From assembly GCF_900100005.1 (NCBI RefSeq), contig NZ_FNEB01000004.1:1-64000 (forward strand): 64,000 nt of DNA, read 5' to 3'. The first letter of the stretch is position 1; every line of letters begins with the position of its first letter. The translations under genes were made by a program, and so were the position numbers. The notes under the pieces were generated by a model that searched no databases, was not told where the DNA came from, and worked only from the letters and a program-made list of their open reading frames with translations. This DNA is from Lutimaribacter saemankumensis. GTDB taxonomy: Bacteria > Pseudomonadota > Alphaproteobacteria > Rhodobacterales > Rhodobacteraceae. Of this stretch, positions 53,472 to 62,314 are shown piece after piece.

Positions 53472-54137
53472 ATGAAATGGACATTGCCTAATATCCTGAC
53501 GGTTCTGCGTCTACTGGCCGCGCCTGGCGTTGCGGTGATGTTTCTCTATTTCACGCGCCCCTACGCGGACTGGTTCGCGCTGCTGCTGTTCATGGGGGCG
53601 GCGATCACCGACTGGTTCGACGGCTACCTTGCCCGCGCCTGGAAACAAGAGACGAAACTGGGCGCGATGCTGGACCCGATCGCCGATAAGGCGATGGTGG
53701 TGATCGCGCTGATGGTGATCGTGGGCTATTCGTCCATGTCGCCCTGGTTGGTTTTGCCGGCCACCGTGATCCTGTTCCGCGAGGTGTTCGTCTCCGGCCT
53801 GCGCGAATTCCTGGGTGACACGGCCGGCACGCTGAAGGTCACGCAGCTGGCGAAGTGGAAAACCACGCTGCAGATGGTCGCGATCGCGGTGCTGTTTTCG
53901 CAGGGGGTGTTTGAACATTACTTCGGAATGTCCACATACGGGATGGATGCCGAACTTGTTTCGGACATTCTCGATGGCCGGGAACCCGATCTTCACGGGC
54001 TCTGGTGGAAGCTGGAGGGCATGATCTGGGCGGGCCATCTCGGGCTGACGCTGCTTTGGCTGGCAGCGGCGCTGACGCTGGTCACCGGCTGGGATTACTT
54101 CCGCAAGGCGGTGCCTTACCTGAAGGATGACAGATGA
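53472..54137 (+). CDS. pgsA: CDP-diacylglycerol-glycerol-3-phosphate 3-phosphatidyltransferase
   Basis: This 221-residue membrane enzyme makes phosphatidylglycerophosphate. It starts KWTLPNILTVLRLLAAPGVA, and carries the CDP-alcohol motif in TDWFDGYLARAWKQETKLGA and MLDPIADK. An extra 40-residue insertion (FGMSTYGMDAELVSDILDGR) is typical of alphaproteobacterial PgsA. The gene overlaps moaD by four bases. Confidence 0.93.
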   Translation: MKWTLPNILTVLRLLAAPGVAVMFLYFTRPYADWFALLLFMGAAITDWFDGYLARAWKQETKLGAMLDPIADKAMVVIALMVIVGYSSMSPWLVLPATVILFREVFVSGLREFLGDTAGTLKVTQLAKWKTTLQMVAIAVLFSQGVFEHYFGMSTYGMDAELVSDILDGREPDLHGLWWKLEGMIWAGHLGLTLLWLAAALTLVTGWDYFRKAVPYLKDDR

Positions 54138-54382
54138 TCGACGTTCTTTATTTCGCCTGGGTGCGCGAACGCATCGGAACCCCGCGGGAGACGGTGGAAA
54201 CGCAGGCTGCCACGGTGGCCGAGCTTGTCGACGAACTGCGCGCCCGCGAAGAGCGTTATCAGGCCGCGTTTGCCGACCTGTCGGCCTTGCGCGTGGCGGT
54301 CGACCAGGATCTGACCGATTTCGATGCCCCGCTTTCCGGCGCGCGCGAGGTGGCGTTCTTTCCACCGATGACGGGGGGCTGA
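54134..54382 (+). CDS. moaD: Molybdopterin synthase sulfur-carrier subunit MoaD
   Basis: This 82-residue ubiquitin-like protein ends in the GG tail (FPPMTGG) that is thiocarboxylated to donate sulfur to molybdopterin. VLYFAWVRERIGTPRETVET is the first strand pair. It is translationally coupled to pgsA by ATGA overlap and lies two bases before the MoaE start. Confidence 0.92.
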   Translation: MIDVLYFAWVRERIGTPRETVETQAATVAELVDELRAREERYQAAFADLSALRVAVDQDLTDFDAPLSGAREVAFFPPMTGG

Positions 54383-54384
54383 CC

Positions 54385-54828
54385 TTGGCCGTGCGCGTGC
54401 AGTCCGAGCCGTTCGACCTGGGCGCCGAGGCGAATGCGTTCGCTGCCGCGCAAGGCGGGGGAATGGGGGCCATCGTGACCTTCACCGGCGTGGTGCGCGA
54501 CGTGGCGGGTGGCCTGGATGCGATGGAGATCGAGCATTACCCCGGCATGACCGAACGTGCGCTGGAACAGATCGAGGCTCAGGCCCGCGACCGCTGGGGC
54601 CTGGGCGACGTGCTGATCCTGCACCGCTACGGGCGTATGCGGGCGGACGAGATGATCATGATGGTCGCCACGTCCTCGCGCCACCGCAAGGATGCGTTCG
54701 AGGCGGCGGAATTCCTGATGGACTACCTGAAATCCCGCGCGCCGTTCTGGAAAAAGGAATATACCGCCGAAGGTGCCGGCTGGGTCGCCGCGCGCGACGA
54801 GGACGAAGACGCGCTCAACCGCTGGTAA
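54385..54828 (+). CDS. moaE: Molybdopterin synthase catalytic subunit MoaE
   Basis: This 147-residue subunit joins with MoaD to make molybdopterin. The core shows GAIVTFTGVVRDVAGG, MEIEHYPGMTERALE and the catalytic-lysine region SRAPFWKKEYTAEGAGWV. I place the start at TTG 54385, preceded by GGGGGG of the moaD end; a GTG six bases later is possible. Longer frames run inside moaD. Confidence 0.92.
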   Translation: MAVRVQSEPFDLGAEANAFAAAQGGGMGAIVTFTGVVRDVAGGLDAMEIEHYPGMTERALEQIEAQARDRWGLGDVLILHRYGRMRADEMIMMVATSSRHRKDAFEAAEFLMDYLKSRAPFWKKEYTAEGAGWVAARDEDEDALNRW

Positions 54829-54914
54829 GGGAAAGCGGCAGGGCTTTTCCCCTTGTGATGTGTCGGGGGATACGAAAAACTCTCTGGCGTACTCAATCAC
54901 GATGGAGGCCAGTT

Positions 54915-55343
54915 ATGGGTCTGTTCAATTTCTGGAAGAAATCCGGCAAGCGCGTCGGAAAGGGTGGCGATGACGCCCCCAGCGCCGAGGAACTGCAAAA
55001 GGAAGTGGCTGACCTGGGCCTCGACACCAAGGGTGCCGAAATCTCGGTCGAGGGCGACAAGGTGACCGTCAAGGGCGGCACGATGAGCGCGGAAGAGCGC
55101 GAAAAAGTGATCCTTGCGGTCGGCAATGTCGAAGGCGTGGCCGCGGTCGAGGCCGAAGAGGCCGACGACGCGGTTTTCCATACCGTCGAAAAGGGCGACA
55201 CGCTTTGGGCGATTGCCGAAAAGACGCTGGGCAACGGCGCCAAATACGAACAGATCTTCGAGGCGAACAAGCCCATGCTGAGCCATCCCGACAAGATCTA
55301 TCCGGGCCAGGTGCTGCGCATTCCGGGCGGCAAATCGGCCTGA
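54915..55343 (+). CDS. BON-LysM domain protein (Kbp/YgaU-like)
   Basis: This 142-residue protein has a BON domain (TKGAEISVEGDKVTVKGGTM) and a C-terminal LysM domain (HTVEKGDTLWAIAEKTLGNG through IYPGQVLRIPGG). The same order and size characterise Kbp/YgaU, a potassium-binding protein. GGAGG precedes the ATG at 54915. It has no signal peptide, consistent with a cytoplasmic role. It is followed by a strong terminator. Confidence 0.9.
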   Translation: MGLFNFWKKSGKRVGKGGDDAPSAEELQKEVADLGLDTKGAEISVEGDKVTVKGGTMSAEEREKVILAVGNVEGVAAVEAEEADDAVFHTVEKGDTLWAIAEKTLGNGAKYEQIFEANKPMLSHPDKIYPGQVLRIPGGKSA

Positions 55344-55363
55344 TCGGGTTTTGTGACGTTGCG

Positions 55364-55391
55364 AAAAAGGGCGGGTTTCCCGCCCTTTTTT
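55364..55391 (+). terminator. Rho-independent terminator after the BON-LysM gene
   Basis: AAAAAGGGCGGG-TTT-CCCGCCCTTTTTT is a textbook GC stem followed by six T, 20 bases after the stop codon. Confidence 0.95.
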
Positions 55392-55498
55392 GATGACTGA
55401 CGTAACTTCCCCGGCCTTGCACGGGGTCGATTTCCCCCGCAGACTGTTCGCGAGGAAAAAACAGCGCCCGGATATGGGCGGATCATGGGAGGAACGTC

Positions 55499-57382
55499 AT
55501 GGCCTTTGCGAGTGTGCAGGATTCGGTATCCATCGAAAACGAAATGCCGTGGGCCGAGCGCGATGTGCCCACGACGCTGCACCAGATGCTCCGGCAGACG
55601 AAGGACAAGTTCGGCAAGAACAAGGCCGTCACCTTTCAGTTGCTTTCCGGCCCCGACGACAAGGCCGAAACGCTGAGCTGGGACGAGCTTTATGCCCGGA
55701 CCTGCCAGGCGGCGAACCTGTTTCGCAGCCTCAAGGTCGGCGAGGACGATGTCGTCGCCATGGTCATGCCCAATTGCAACGAAACCGTCCTGACGATCCT
55801 GGGCGGGGCCATCGCCGGCATCATCAACCCGATCAACCCGCTGCTGGAGCCCGAACAGATCGCCGCGATCCTGCGTGAAACCAACGCCAAGGTCGTTGTC
55901 ACGCTCAAGGCGTTTCCCAAGACGGACGTGGCGCAGAAAACCGCCGAGGCCGTGCGCCACGCGCCCAACGTGCATACCGTTCTCGAGGTCGATCTGAACC
56001 GCTACCTGACCTTTCCCAAGAACCTGATCGTGCCGCTGGTCCGGCCCAAGAACCCCGGCAATCACCATGCCGACGTTCTGGATTTCAACAAGGAACTGGC
56101 CAGGCAACCCCGCACGCTGCAATTCGCGGACAGCGCCGGCGACCGGGTGGCGGCCTATTTCCACACGGGCGGCACGACGGGCATGCCCAAGGTCGCGCAG
56201 CACCGTTATTCGGGGATCGTCTATAACGGGTGGCTGGGCGGCACGCTGCTTTACACGCCCGATGACAACGTGATCTGCCCGCTGCCGCTGTTCCACGTCT
56301 TCGCCTGCCACGTCATCCTGATGGCCTGCATCAAATCCGGGGCGCATGTGGTGTTCCCGACGCCCGCGGGCTATCGCGGCGACGGGGTGTTCGACAATTT
56401 CTGGAAGCTGATCGAACGCTGGAAGATCACGTTCATCATCACCGTGCCGACGGCGATCTCGGCGCTGATGCAGCGCCCGGTCGATGCGGATGTGTCCAGC
56501 GTCAAGACCTCGTTCTCGGGGTCGGCCCCGCTGCCGCTGGAACTGTTCCGGCGGTTCGAGGCCGCAACCGGCGTCACCATCGTCGAAGGTTACGGCCTGA
56601 CCGAGGCGACCTGCCTGGTCAGCGTGAATCCGGTGGACGGCGAGAAGAAGGTCGGATCGGTCGGCATCCGCTTTCCCTATACCGATGTGCGCATCTTCAA
56701 GCAGGTCGATGGCGAACCGGTGGAATGCGCAACCGACGAGGTGGGTGAAATCTGCGTCGCCAACCCCGGCGTCTGGGCCGGCAACACCTACACCGAGGCC
56801 GACAAGAACCGTGACCTCTATTACCACGACAAGTACCTGCGCACCGGCGACCTGGGCCGGATCGACGCCGACAATTACATGTGGATCACCGGCCGGGCGA
56901 AAGATCTGATCATTCGCGGCGGGCACAATATCGACCCTGCCGAGATCGAGGATGCGCTCCTGGCGCACAAGGATGTGGCCTTTGCCGGCGCTATCGGCCA
57001 GCCCGACGCCCATGCCGGCGAAATTCCCTGCGCCTATGTCGAACTGGTTTCCGGCGGCACGGTCACGGCAGAAGAGTTGCGCGAACACTGCAAGGTGCAT
57101 GTCCATGAGCGCGCCGCATTGCCAAGGCATGTCGAGATCCTGGATGAACTGCCCAAGACCGCGGTGGGCAAGGTGTTCAAGCCGGACCTGCGCAAGCGGG
57201 CCATCACCCGTGTCTACAACGCCGCGCTGGAAGAGGCGTCGCTGAACGCGAAGGTCGTCGAAGTGATCGACGACAAGAAACGCGGCCTTGTCGCGCGGGT
57301 CGAGCGCACGGGCGTGCTGCACGATGATGAGGTGGGTCATGTCCTCGGCGCCTTCACCCGCCCGTGGGAATGGGCCGAGTGA
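55499..57382 (+). CDS. Acyl-CoA synthetase (AMP-binding)
   Basis: This 627-residue ligase activates a fatty or other carboxylic acid to its CoA thioester. The motifs are AAYFHTGGTTGMPKVAQHRY (P-loop), GYGLTEATCLVSVNP, the YLRTGDLGRIDADNYMWITG region with conserved Asp, GRAKDLIIRGGHNIDPAEIE and the KTAVGKVFKPDLRK lysine region. GGGAGG precedes the ATG at 55499. The length is longer than acetyl-CoA synthetase-like enzymes and matches roseobacter long-chain acyl-CoA synthetase-type proteins. The chain length is not predictable. Confidence 0.9.
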   Translation: MAFASVQDSVSIENEMPWAERDVPTTLHQMLRQTKDKFGKNKAVTFQLLSGPDDKAETLSWDELYARTCQAANLFRSLKVGEDDVVAMVMPNCNETVLTILGGAIAGIINPINPLLEPEQIAAILRETNAKVVVTLKAFPKTDVAQKTAEAVRHAPNVHTVLEVDLNRYLTFPKNLIVPLVRPKNPGNHHADVLDFNKELARQPRTLQFADSAGDRVAAYFHTGGTTGMPKVAQHRYSGIVYNGWLGGTLLYTPDDNVICPLPLFHVFACHVILMACIKSGAHVVFPTPAGYRGDGVFDNFWKLIERWKITFIITVPTAISALMQRPVDADVSSVKTSFSGSAPLPLELFRRFEAATGVTIVEGYGLTEATCLVSVNPVDGEKKVGSVGIRFPYTDVRIFKQVDGEPVECATDEVGEICVANPGVWAGNTYTEADKNRDLYYHDKYLRTGDLGRIDADNYMWITGRAKDLIIRGGHNIDPAEIEDALLAHKDVAFAGAIGQPDAHAGEIPCAYVELVSGGTVTAEELREHCKVHVHERAALPRHVEILDELPKTAVGKVFKPDLRKRAITRVYNAALEEASLNAKVVEVIDDKKRGLVARVERTGVLHDDEVGHVLGAFTRPWEWAE

Positions 57383-57389
57383 AGAGGGC

Positions 57390-57409
57390 GGGCTGGCAGG
57401 TGCCAGCCC
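57390..57409. terminator. Hairpin after the acyl-CoA synthetase gene
   Basis: GGGCTGGCA-GG-TGCCAGCCC forms a perfect nine-pair stem seven bases after the stop. It lacks a U-tract, so a terminator role is tentative. Confidence 0.45.
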
Positions 57410-57433
57410 CGGCCCTTACCGCTGGTATCGGCG

Positions 57434-57727
57434 CTATCTGACCGGGCTGTTCAGCCTGCGGAAGAGGCAGGCCGCGGCCATCAGCGCAAGCACGGTCAGC
57501 AACAGCCATGCCATGCCCGATTGCCGGTGCGTCACGGTGGCGGTTTCCGGGTCAAGGCAACGATCCAATTCGTTGAAGCAATCGGCCTGCTGGTAGATCT
57601 GCACGATGAACATGGCCGCCGACATCATCGACAGGCCAACCAGCGCCGCGACCAGTGCCAAGCTGAGCGGCGATGCCCTTTTTGGGGATGCGGGGGCGGC
57701 AGGGCGTGGTTTGAACATCGCGGACAT
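57434..57727 (-). CDS. Small two-helix membrane protein
   Basis: This 97-residue protein starts MSAMFKPRPAAPASPKRASP. Two hydrophobic helices (LSLALVAALVGLSMMSAAMF and GMAWLLLTVLALMAAACLF) flank a short extracytoplasmic loop with two cysteines (CFNELDRCLD). The ATG at 57727 is chosen; one three codons later is equally possible. I recognise no family. It stands between an acyl-CoA synthetase gene and a metallo-hydrolase gene. Confidence 0.6.
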   Translation of the reverse strand: MSAMFKPRPAAPASPKRASPLSLALVAALVGLSMMSAAMFIVQIYQQADCFNELDRCLDPETATVTHRQSGMAWLLLTVLALMAAACLFRRLNSPVR

Positions 57728-57811
57728 TTCCAAGCGTGCGGGGCCTTCGACAGGGTTGCGATGCCGGCGTTGGCGGAAAGCCGGCACGCTGCCCCCAGTC
57801 TATACAAACGA

Positions 57812-57836
57812 AAACCCCGCCGAGACAGCGGGGTTT
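57812..57836 (-). terminator. Rho-independent terminator of the metallo-hydrolase gene
   Basis: On the minus strand AAACCCCGC-TGTCTCG-GCGGGGTTTT forms a stem with a following T-rich tail. It is 56 bases past the stop of the gene to its right. Confidence 0.88.
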
Positions 57837-57891
57837 CCTGAAAATCAGGGGCCGCCGCGCGGGGCGGTCCCTTTTTCCGGCGCGGGCCGGG

Positions 57892-58818
57892 TCAGCTCAT
57901 CACGAACTGATAGCTGGCCGGCACGTATTCGAACCCGTCGCCGCGGGTTTCCACAAAGCCGATCGCCGGGAAGGGCATGTGGTATCCGATGAACGGCACC
58001 TTGTCGGCGGCCATCATGCCCAAAAGCTGGCGGCGTGTCGCGGCGGCGGCGGCCTTGTCGCGGTCGAACTTGACCTCCCAATCCGGGTAGGCCAGCGACC
58101 AGACATAATGGTTGGCGAAATCCGCGCCCAGCACAAGCTGCTGCCCGTCGCTTTCCAGCATGTATGTCATGTGGCCCGGCGTGTGGCCGAAGGCGGCCAT
58201 CGCGGTCACGCCCGAGGCGACGCTGCCGCCATCGTCCAGCATGGTGGTCTTTTCAGCCAGAGGGCGGACGTTGTTTTCGAACCCTTCATTGCCCGACATT
58301 TCCCAGGCGTCGAATTCCACCGCGCCGGTCATGTAGGAGGCATTGCCAAAGGTGGGTGCGCCATCGGTCATCAGCCCGCCGATATGGTCGCCATGCATGT
58401 GCGTGATCACCACCTTGTCGATCTGTTCGGCGGTGTAGCCTGCCGCCTGCAGGGCCGCCGTGGTGCCCGCGCCGTTCAGGCCGGTGTCGAACAGGATCAG
58501 CTCGGACCCGGTGTTGACGACGGTCGGCGTGAAATAGAACTGCGCCTTGTCGGTCGGGATCATGTTGGCGGCCGACACTTCGGCGAATTCGTCAGGCGTG
58601 ACGTTCATGCCGAAGATGCTTTGCGGTTCGGGCACGGTGCGGGTGCCGGCCAGCAGGGTCGTCACCTCGAAGCTGCCCAGCTTCATGCGTTTGAACTGGG
58701 GCATGGCGACGCCCAGCATTTCGGCGGCGGCCAGCGCCGGGCTGGACGCGGCGGCGGCGATGGGCAGCGATGCGGCCGAGGCCAGGACGCTGCGGCGGGT
58801 CAGTTTGTGGTCGGTCAT
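57892..58818 (-). CDS. Tat-exported MBL-fold metallo-hydrolase
   Basis: This 308-residue metallo-beta-lactamase-fold enzyme has a twin-arginine signal (KLTRRSVLASAASLPIAAA) and mature start near AEML. Metal-binding HxHxDH appears in VVITHMHGDHIGGLM, with later AFGHTPGHMTYML and LGADFANHYVW supplying the remaining ligands. GGAGG precedes the ATG at 58818. This group includes quorum-quenching lactonases and other hydrolases; the substrate is open. It is a periplasmic, folded-exported protein. Confidence 0.9.
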   Translation of the reverse strand: MTDHKLTRRSVLASAASLPIAAAASSPALAAAEMLGVAMPQFKRMKLGSFEVTTLLAGTRTVPEPQSIFGMNVTPDEFAEVSAANMIPTDKAQFYFTPTVVNTGSELILFDTGLNGAGTTAALQAAGYTAEQIDKVVITHMHGDHIGGLMTDGAPTFGNASYMTGAVEFDAWEMSGNEGFENNVRPLAEKTTMLDDGGSVASGVTAMAAFGHTPGHMTYMLESDGQQLVLGADFANHYVWSLAYPDWEVKFDRDKAAAAATRRQLLGMMAADKVPFIGYHMPFPAIGFVETRGDGFEYVPASYQFVMS

Positions 58819-58966
58819 TGCAGGATTCCTCCATTGAACTGCGCCAAAAGATAATGCGACGATGGTGGCCGTGTTTGTGAATTCCCGCGCATCCCCTGTG
58901 CCTTGACGCAGGGTAAGTTGTAGGGGGCGCAAACCGTCCGTCCAGTGAGGCAGGGGCAAAAACGAG

Positions 58967-60163
58967 ATGCTGGAAATCCTGAAGGCCCGTGATTTCGCGC
59001 TTTTGTTTTCCGCGCAGGTCGTCGCGCTGCTGGGCACGGGGCTGATGAGCGTGGCGCTGGGCCTTTTGGCCTATGATCTGGCCGGCGGCGATGCCGGGGT
59101 GGTTCTGGGTACGGCCTATGCGATCAAGATGGTGGCCTATGTAGGGCTGTCGCCGGTGGCGCATGCCGTCGTCGCGCGGTTGCCGCGCAAGGCGGTTCTG
59201 ATCGGTGCGGACGTGGTGCGCGGGGGCGTTGCGCTATGCCTGCCCTTCGTGACCGAGGTCTGGCAGATCTACATTCTGATCTTCGTGCTGCAGGCCGCAT
59301 CGGCCACCTTTACCCCGACCTTCCAGGCGGTGATCCCCGACATCCTGACGGACGAGGCGCGGTATACCCGCGCGCTGTCGCTGTCGCGGTTGGCCTATGA
59401 CATCGAAAACGTCGCCAGTCCGGCGCTGGCTGGGCTGTTGCTGCTGGTCATGCCGTTCTCGGCGCTGTTTGCGGGCACGGCGCTGGGGTTTGCCGCGTCA
59501 GCGCTGCTGGTGCGGCGCGCGACCGTGCCGCCGGTGTCCGAGGCGGCGGGAACCGCACCTTTTGTCACGCGGGCGACGGCGGGCATCCGGCACTATCTTG
59601 CCACGCCGCGCCTGCGCGGGCTCCTGGCGCTTAATCTGGGCGCGGCGGCATCGGGCGCGTTCGTGCTGGTCAATACGGTGGTGCTGGTGCGGTCCGGGTT
59701 CGGCATGGACGAAGCTGCGCTTGCGACCGCGATGGCGGCGTTCGGGGCCGGGTCGATGGCGGCCGCGCTTGTCGTGCCGCGTGCGGTCGAGGCGCTGGGC
59801 GACCGTCCGCTGATGATCGGGGCGGGATGGGCGCTGGGTGTGCTGACACTTGCGGCCGGCGGTTGGATGGCAGGGCAGGGCCTGCCCGCATGGCCGGTCT
59901 TTCTGGGGCTTTGGGGCATGATCGGCGCGCTTTATTCCGCGATCCTTACGCCTTCGGGGCGGCTTATCCGCCGGTCGGGGGATGCCGCCGAGCGGCCGGG
60001 GCTGTTCACCGCGCAATTCGCGCTCAGCCATGCGTGCTGGCTGCTGACCTATCCGCTGGCGGGGTATGCCGGGCGGGTGTTGGGTATGCCGGCGGCGATG
60101 CTGATCCTGGGCGCGCTGGCGCTGGGCGGTGTGCTGGCCGCGCGGCGTGTCTGGCCGGCCTAG
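58967..60163 (+). CDS. MFS transporter
   Basis: This 398-residue major-facilitator permease has twelve helices. It starts MLEILKARDFALLFSAQVVA, has YAIKMVAYVGLSPVAHAVVA and an ARLPRKAVLIGADVVRGG loop typical of the MFS exporter subgroup, and an ASATFTPTFQAVIPDILTDE block. It is probably an efflux pump. It faces away from the metallo-hydrolase gene, with about 150 bases between. Confidence 0.9.
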   Translation: MLEILKARDFALLFSAQVVALLGTGLMSVALGLLAYDLAGGDAGVVLGTAYAIKMVAYVGLSPVAHAVVARLPRKAVLIGADVVRGGVALCLPFVTEVWQIYILIFVLQAASATFTPTFQAVIPDILTDEARYTRALSLSRLAYDIENVASPALAGLLLLVMPFSALFAGTALGFAASALLVRRATVPPVSEAAGTAPFVTRATAGIRHYLATPRLRGLLALNLGAAASGAFVLVNTVVLVRSGFGMDEAALATAMAAFGAGSMAAALVVPRAVEALGDRPLMIGAGWALGVLTLAAGGWMAGQGLPAWPVFLGLWGMIGALYSAILTPSGRLIRRSGDAAERPGLFTAQFALSHACWLLTYPLAGYAGRVLGMPAAMLILGALALGGVLAARRVWPA

Positions 60164-60229
60164 GGCCGCGCGGTTTCTGGACAATTCCGCGCGGGTGTGC
60201 GATGGCCCGCGCCAACAGGAGACATCCCG

Positions 60230-61555
60230 ATGACAACCACCCGTTTCGCCCCGTCGCCCACCGGCTATATCCATGTAGGCAACCTGCGCACCGCGCTGAT
60301 GAATTACCTGATCGCCCGCAAGGCCGGCGGCACCTTCATCCTGCGGATCGACGACACTGACCAGGAACGGTCGAAGCAGGAATATATCGACCAGATCCAG
60401 CGCGACCTGGAATGGCTGGGCCTGACCTGGGACCGCATCGAATACCAGTCCAAGCGTCTGGACCGCTACGCCGAAGCCGCCGACCGCCTGCGTGAGATGG
60501 GCCGGTTCTACGAGGCGTTCGAGACCCCGACCGAACTGGACCTGAAGCGCAAGAAGCAGCTCAACATGGGCAAGCCGCCGGTTTACGACCGCGCCGCGCT
60601 GGCGCTGTCGGAGGCCGAAAAGGACAAGCTGCGGGAAGAGCGTGGCCCCGGCGTGTGGCGTTTCAAGCTGGATCACGAGCGGATCGAGTGGGAAGACGGC
60701 ATCCTTGGCCCGATCTCGATCGACGCGGCCAGCGTCAGCGACCCGGTGCTGATCCGGGCGGACGGGCAGGTTCTTTATACCATCGCGTCGGTCGTGGACG
60801 ACACCGAGATGGGCGTGACCAACGTCGTGCGCGGTTCGGACCATGTGACCAACACCGCCACGCAGATTCAGATCATCCGGGCGCTGGGCGGCAATGTGCC
60901 TGCCTTCGCGCATCATTCGCTGCTGACCGGCCCGCAGGGCGAGGCGCTGTCGAAACGGCTGGGTGCGCTGTCGATCCGCGACCTGCGCGCGCAAGGCGTG
61001 GAACCCGCCGCGCTTTTGTCGCTGATGGCACGGCTGGGGTCGTCCGACCCGGTGGAGCTGCACAGTTCGCTGGAAGAGCTGGCCGAAGGCTTCGACATCT
61101 CGCGCTTCGGTTCGGCGCCGACCAAGTTCGACGAACGCGACCTGTTCCCGCTGACCGCGCATTACCTGCAGCAATTGCCGCTGTCCGAAGTGGCGGGCGA
61201 CATTGCGGAACTGGGCGTGCCGGACGATCTGGCGGAACGGTTCTGGACGGTGACGCGCGACAACATCACCACGCGGGCGGACCTTGCCGGCTGGTGGGCG
61301 ATGTGCCGCGACGGAGCGACCCCGGTTGTGGCGGACGAGGACCGCGAATTCGTGAAAGAGGCATTGGCGATGCTGCCCGAGCCGCCCTTTGCCGATGATA
61401 CATGGTCCAACTGGACCACGGCGGTGAAAGAGGCGACGGGGCGTAAGGGCAAGCCGCTTTTCATGCCGCTGCGCCTGGCGCTGACAGGGCAGAAATCGGG
61501 CCCCGACATGGGCGACCTGATGCCTCTGTTGCAGAAGGTGCCGCAGGTCGGCTGA
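60230..61555 (+). CDS. gltX: Glutamyl-tRNA synthetase
   Basis: This 441-residue class I synthetase charges tRNA(Glu), or both tRNA(Glu) and tRNA(Gln) in cells without GlnRS. The HIGH-like motif is RFAPSPTGYIHVGNLRTALM, RIDDTDQERSKQEYIDQI is next, and the KMSKS-like motif is GEALSKRLGALSI. GGAGACATCCCG precedes the ATG at 60230, so the 11-codon longer frame is not used. HVGN and SKRLG deviate slightly from consensus, as in one of the two alphaproteobacterial GltX types. Confidence 0.93.
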   Translation: MTTTRFAPSPTGYIHVGNLRTALMNYLIARKAGGTFILRIDDTDQERSKQEYIDQIQRDLEWLGLTWDRIEYQSKRLDRYAEAADRLREMGRFYEAFETPTELDLKRKKQLNMGKPPVYDRAALALSEAEKDKLREERGPGVWRFKLDHERIEWEDGILGPISIDAASVSDPVLIRADGQVLYTIASVVDDTEMGVTNVVRGSDHVTNTATQIQIIRALGGNVPAFAHHSLLTGPQGEALSKRLGALSIRDLRAQGVEPAALLSLMARLGSSDPVELHSSLEELAEGFDISRFGSAPTKFDERDLFPLTAHYLQQLPLSEVAGDIAELGVPDDLAERFWTVTRDNITTRADLAGWWAMCRDGATPVVADEDREFVKEALAMLPEPPFADDTWSNWTTAVKEATGRKGKPLFMPLRLALTGQKSGPDMGDLMPLLQKVPQVG

Positions 61556-61571
61556 CCGCCCGCACGGTATG

Positions 61572-61601
61572 ACCCGCCAGCCCGAAAGCTGGCGGGTTTT
61601 T
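61572..61601. terminator. Terminator between gltX and the DUF2202 gene
   Basis: ACCCGCCAGC-CCGAAA-GCTGGCGGGT followed by TTTTTC ends gltX on the plus strand. As the next gene converges and stops four bases later, the stem may serve both. Confidence 0.92.
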
Positions 61602-61604
61602 CGA

Positions 61605-62162
61605 TCACGCCAGCATCAGCGCGAACGCATCGAGGTGATAGGACGACCCTGTAAGCAGGTTGTCGTAAACCTCGGCCAGTTGGGTGCCTTCGACGTCTTC
61701 GATCGCGGCGGCGATATCGACCATGTCCTTTTCCTCGATCGCCAGCCCGACCTCGAGCGCATCGGTCAGCGACTCGCTCCCTTCGGCCAGCAGGGTGTCG
61801 TACATTTCCTGCAGCTCGGGGTTGGTGAACTCTCCGGCATCGGCCAGCACGAACCGGTCGGTGTCGATGTCCAGACTATCGGCCACCTGGATCAGCGCGT
61901 CGAAATGCTTGTCCTCGGACTGGGCGATGTTGTCGAAGATCTTGACCCCGTAAAGGTCATAGAACGCCTCGTAGATGTCGCCGGCCAGTTTTTCCTCTTC
62001 GATCATGTAAAGAAGCTCGGATACGGCTGCGTCGGAATAGGTCGCGGACGTGTGGCTGCTGTCGTCGGAGGCGTGAGCGTCCACCGTTGTGCCGGAATCG
62101 TGACCATGTTCGAAACTCTTGAGCTTTTGCTTGCCCATACTCGAGAATTTGTACTGCTTCAT
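61605..62162 (-). CDS. DUF2202 ferritin-like protein
   Basis: This 185-residue protein has a disordered, His/Asp/Ser-rich N-terminus followed by a four-helix ferritin-like domain. Carboxylate and His residues suited to a di-iron site are in LLYMIEEEKLAGDIYEAFYD and IAQSEDKHFDALIQ. The second half repeats the pattern in LEVGLAIEEKDMVDIAAAIE. Proteins of DUF2202 are uncharacterised; iron binding or rubrerythrin-like peroxide handling is inferred. A GATAACC/GGTTATC inverted repeat lies over its ribosome binding site. Confidence 0.85.
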   Translation of the reverse strand: MKQYKFSSMGKQKLKSFEHGHDSGTTVDAHASDDSSHTSATYSDAAVSELLYMIEEEKLAGDIYEAFYDLYGVKIFDNIAQSEDKHFDALIQVADSLDIDTDRFVLADAGEFTNPELQEMYDTLLAEGSESLTDALEVGLAIEEKDMVDIAAAIEDVEGTQLAEVYDNLLTGSSYHLDAFALMLA

Positions 62163-62164
62163 AT

Positions 62165-62194
62165 GATAACCTCTTTTTCTTTCAGTCGGTTATC
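62165..62194 (-). promoter_or_regulatory. Inverted repeat at the DUF2202 translation start
   Basis: In the mRNA, GATAACC pairs with GGTTATC, and the second arm ends two bases before the ATG and overlaps AAGAGG. A seven-pair hairpin could mask the ribosome binding site. The flanking 62195-62250 DNA is AT-rich and probably the promoter. Confidence 0.45.
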
Positions 62195-62314
62195 GCGCGT
62201 TCCTTAGTCATATATTAATTTTAATATGTGTCTTTTGTAAGGCTTGCAACCACGCCTTGACGCCTTGGGCGGGGAATGGCCCATGGCAAGGCGGATTTCG
62301 GCGCATCGTGGAAA

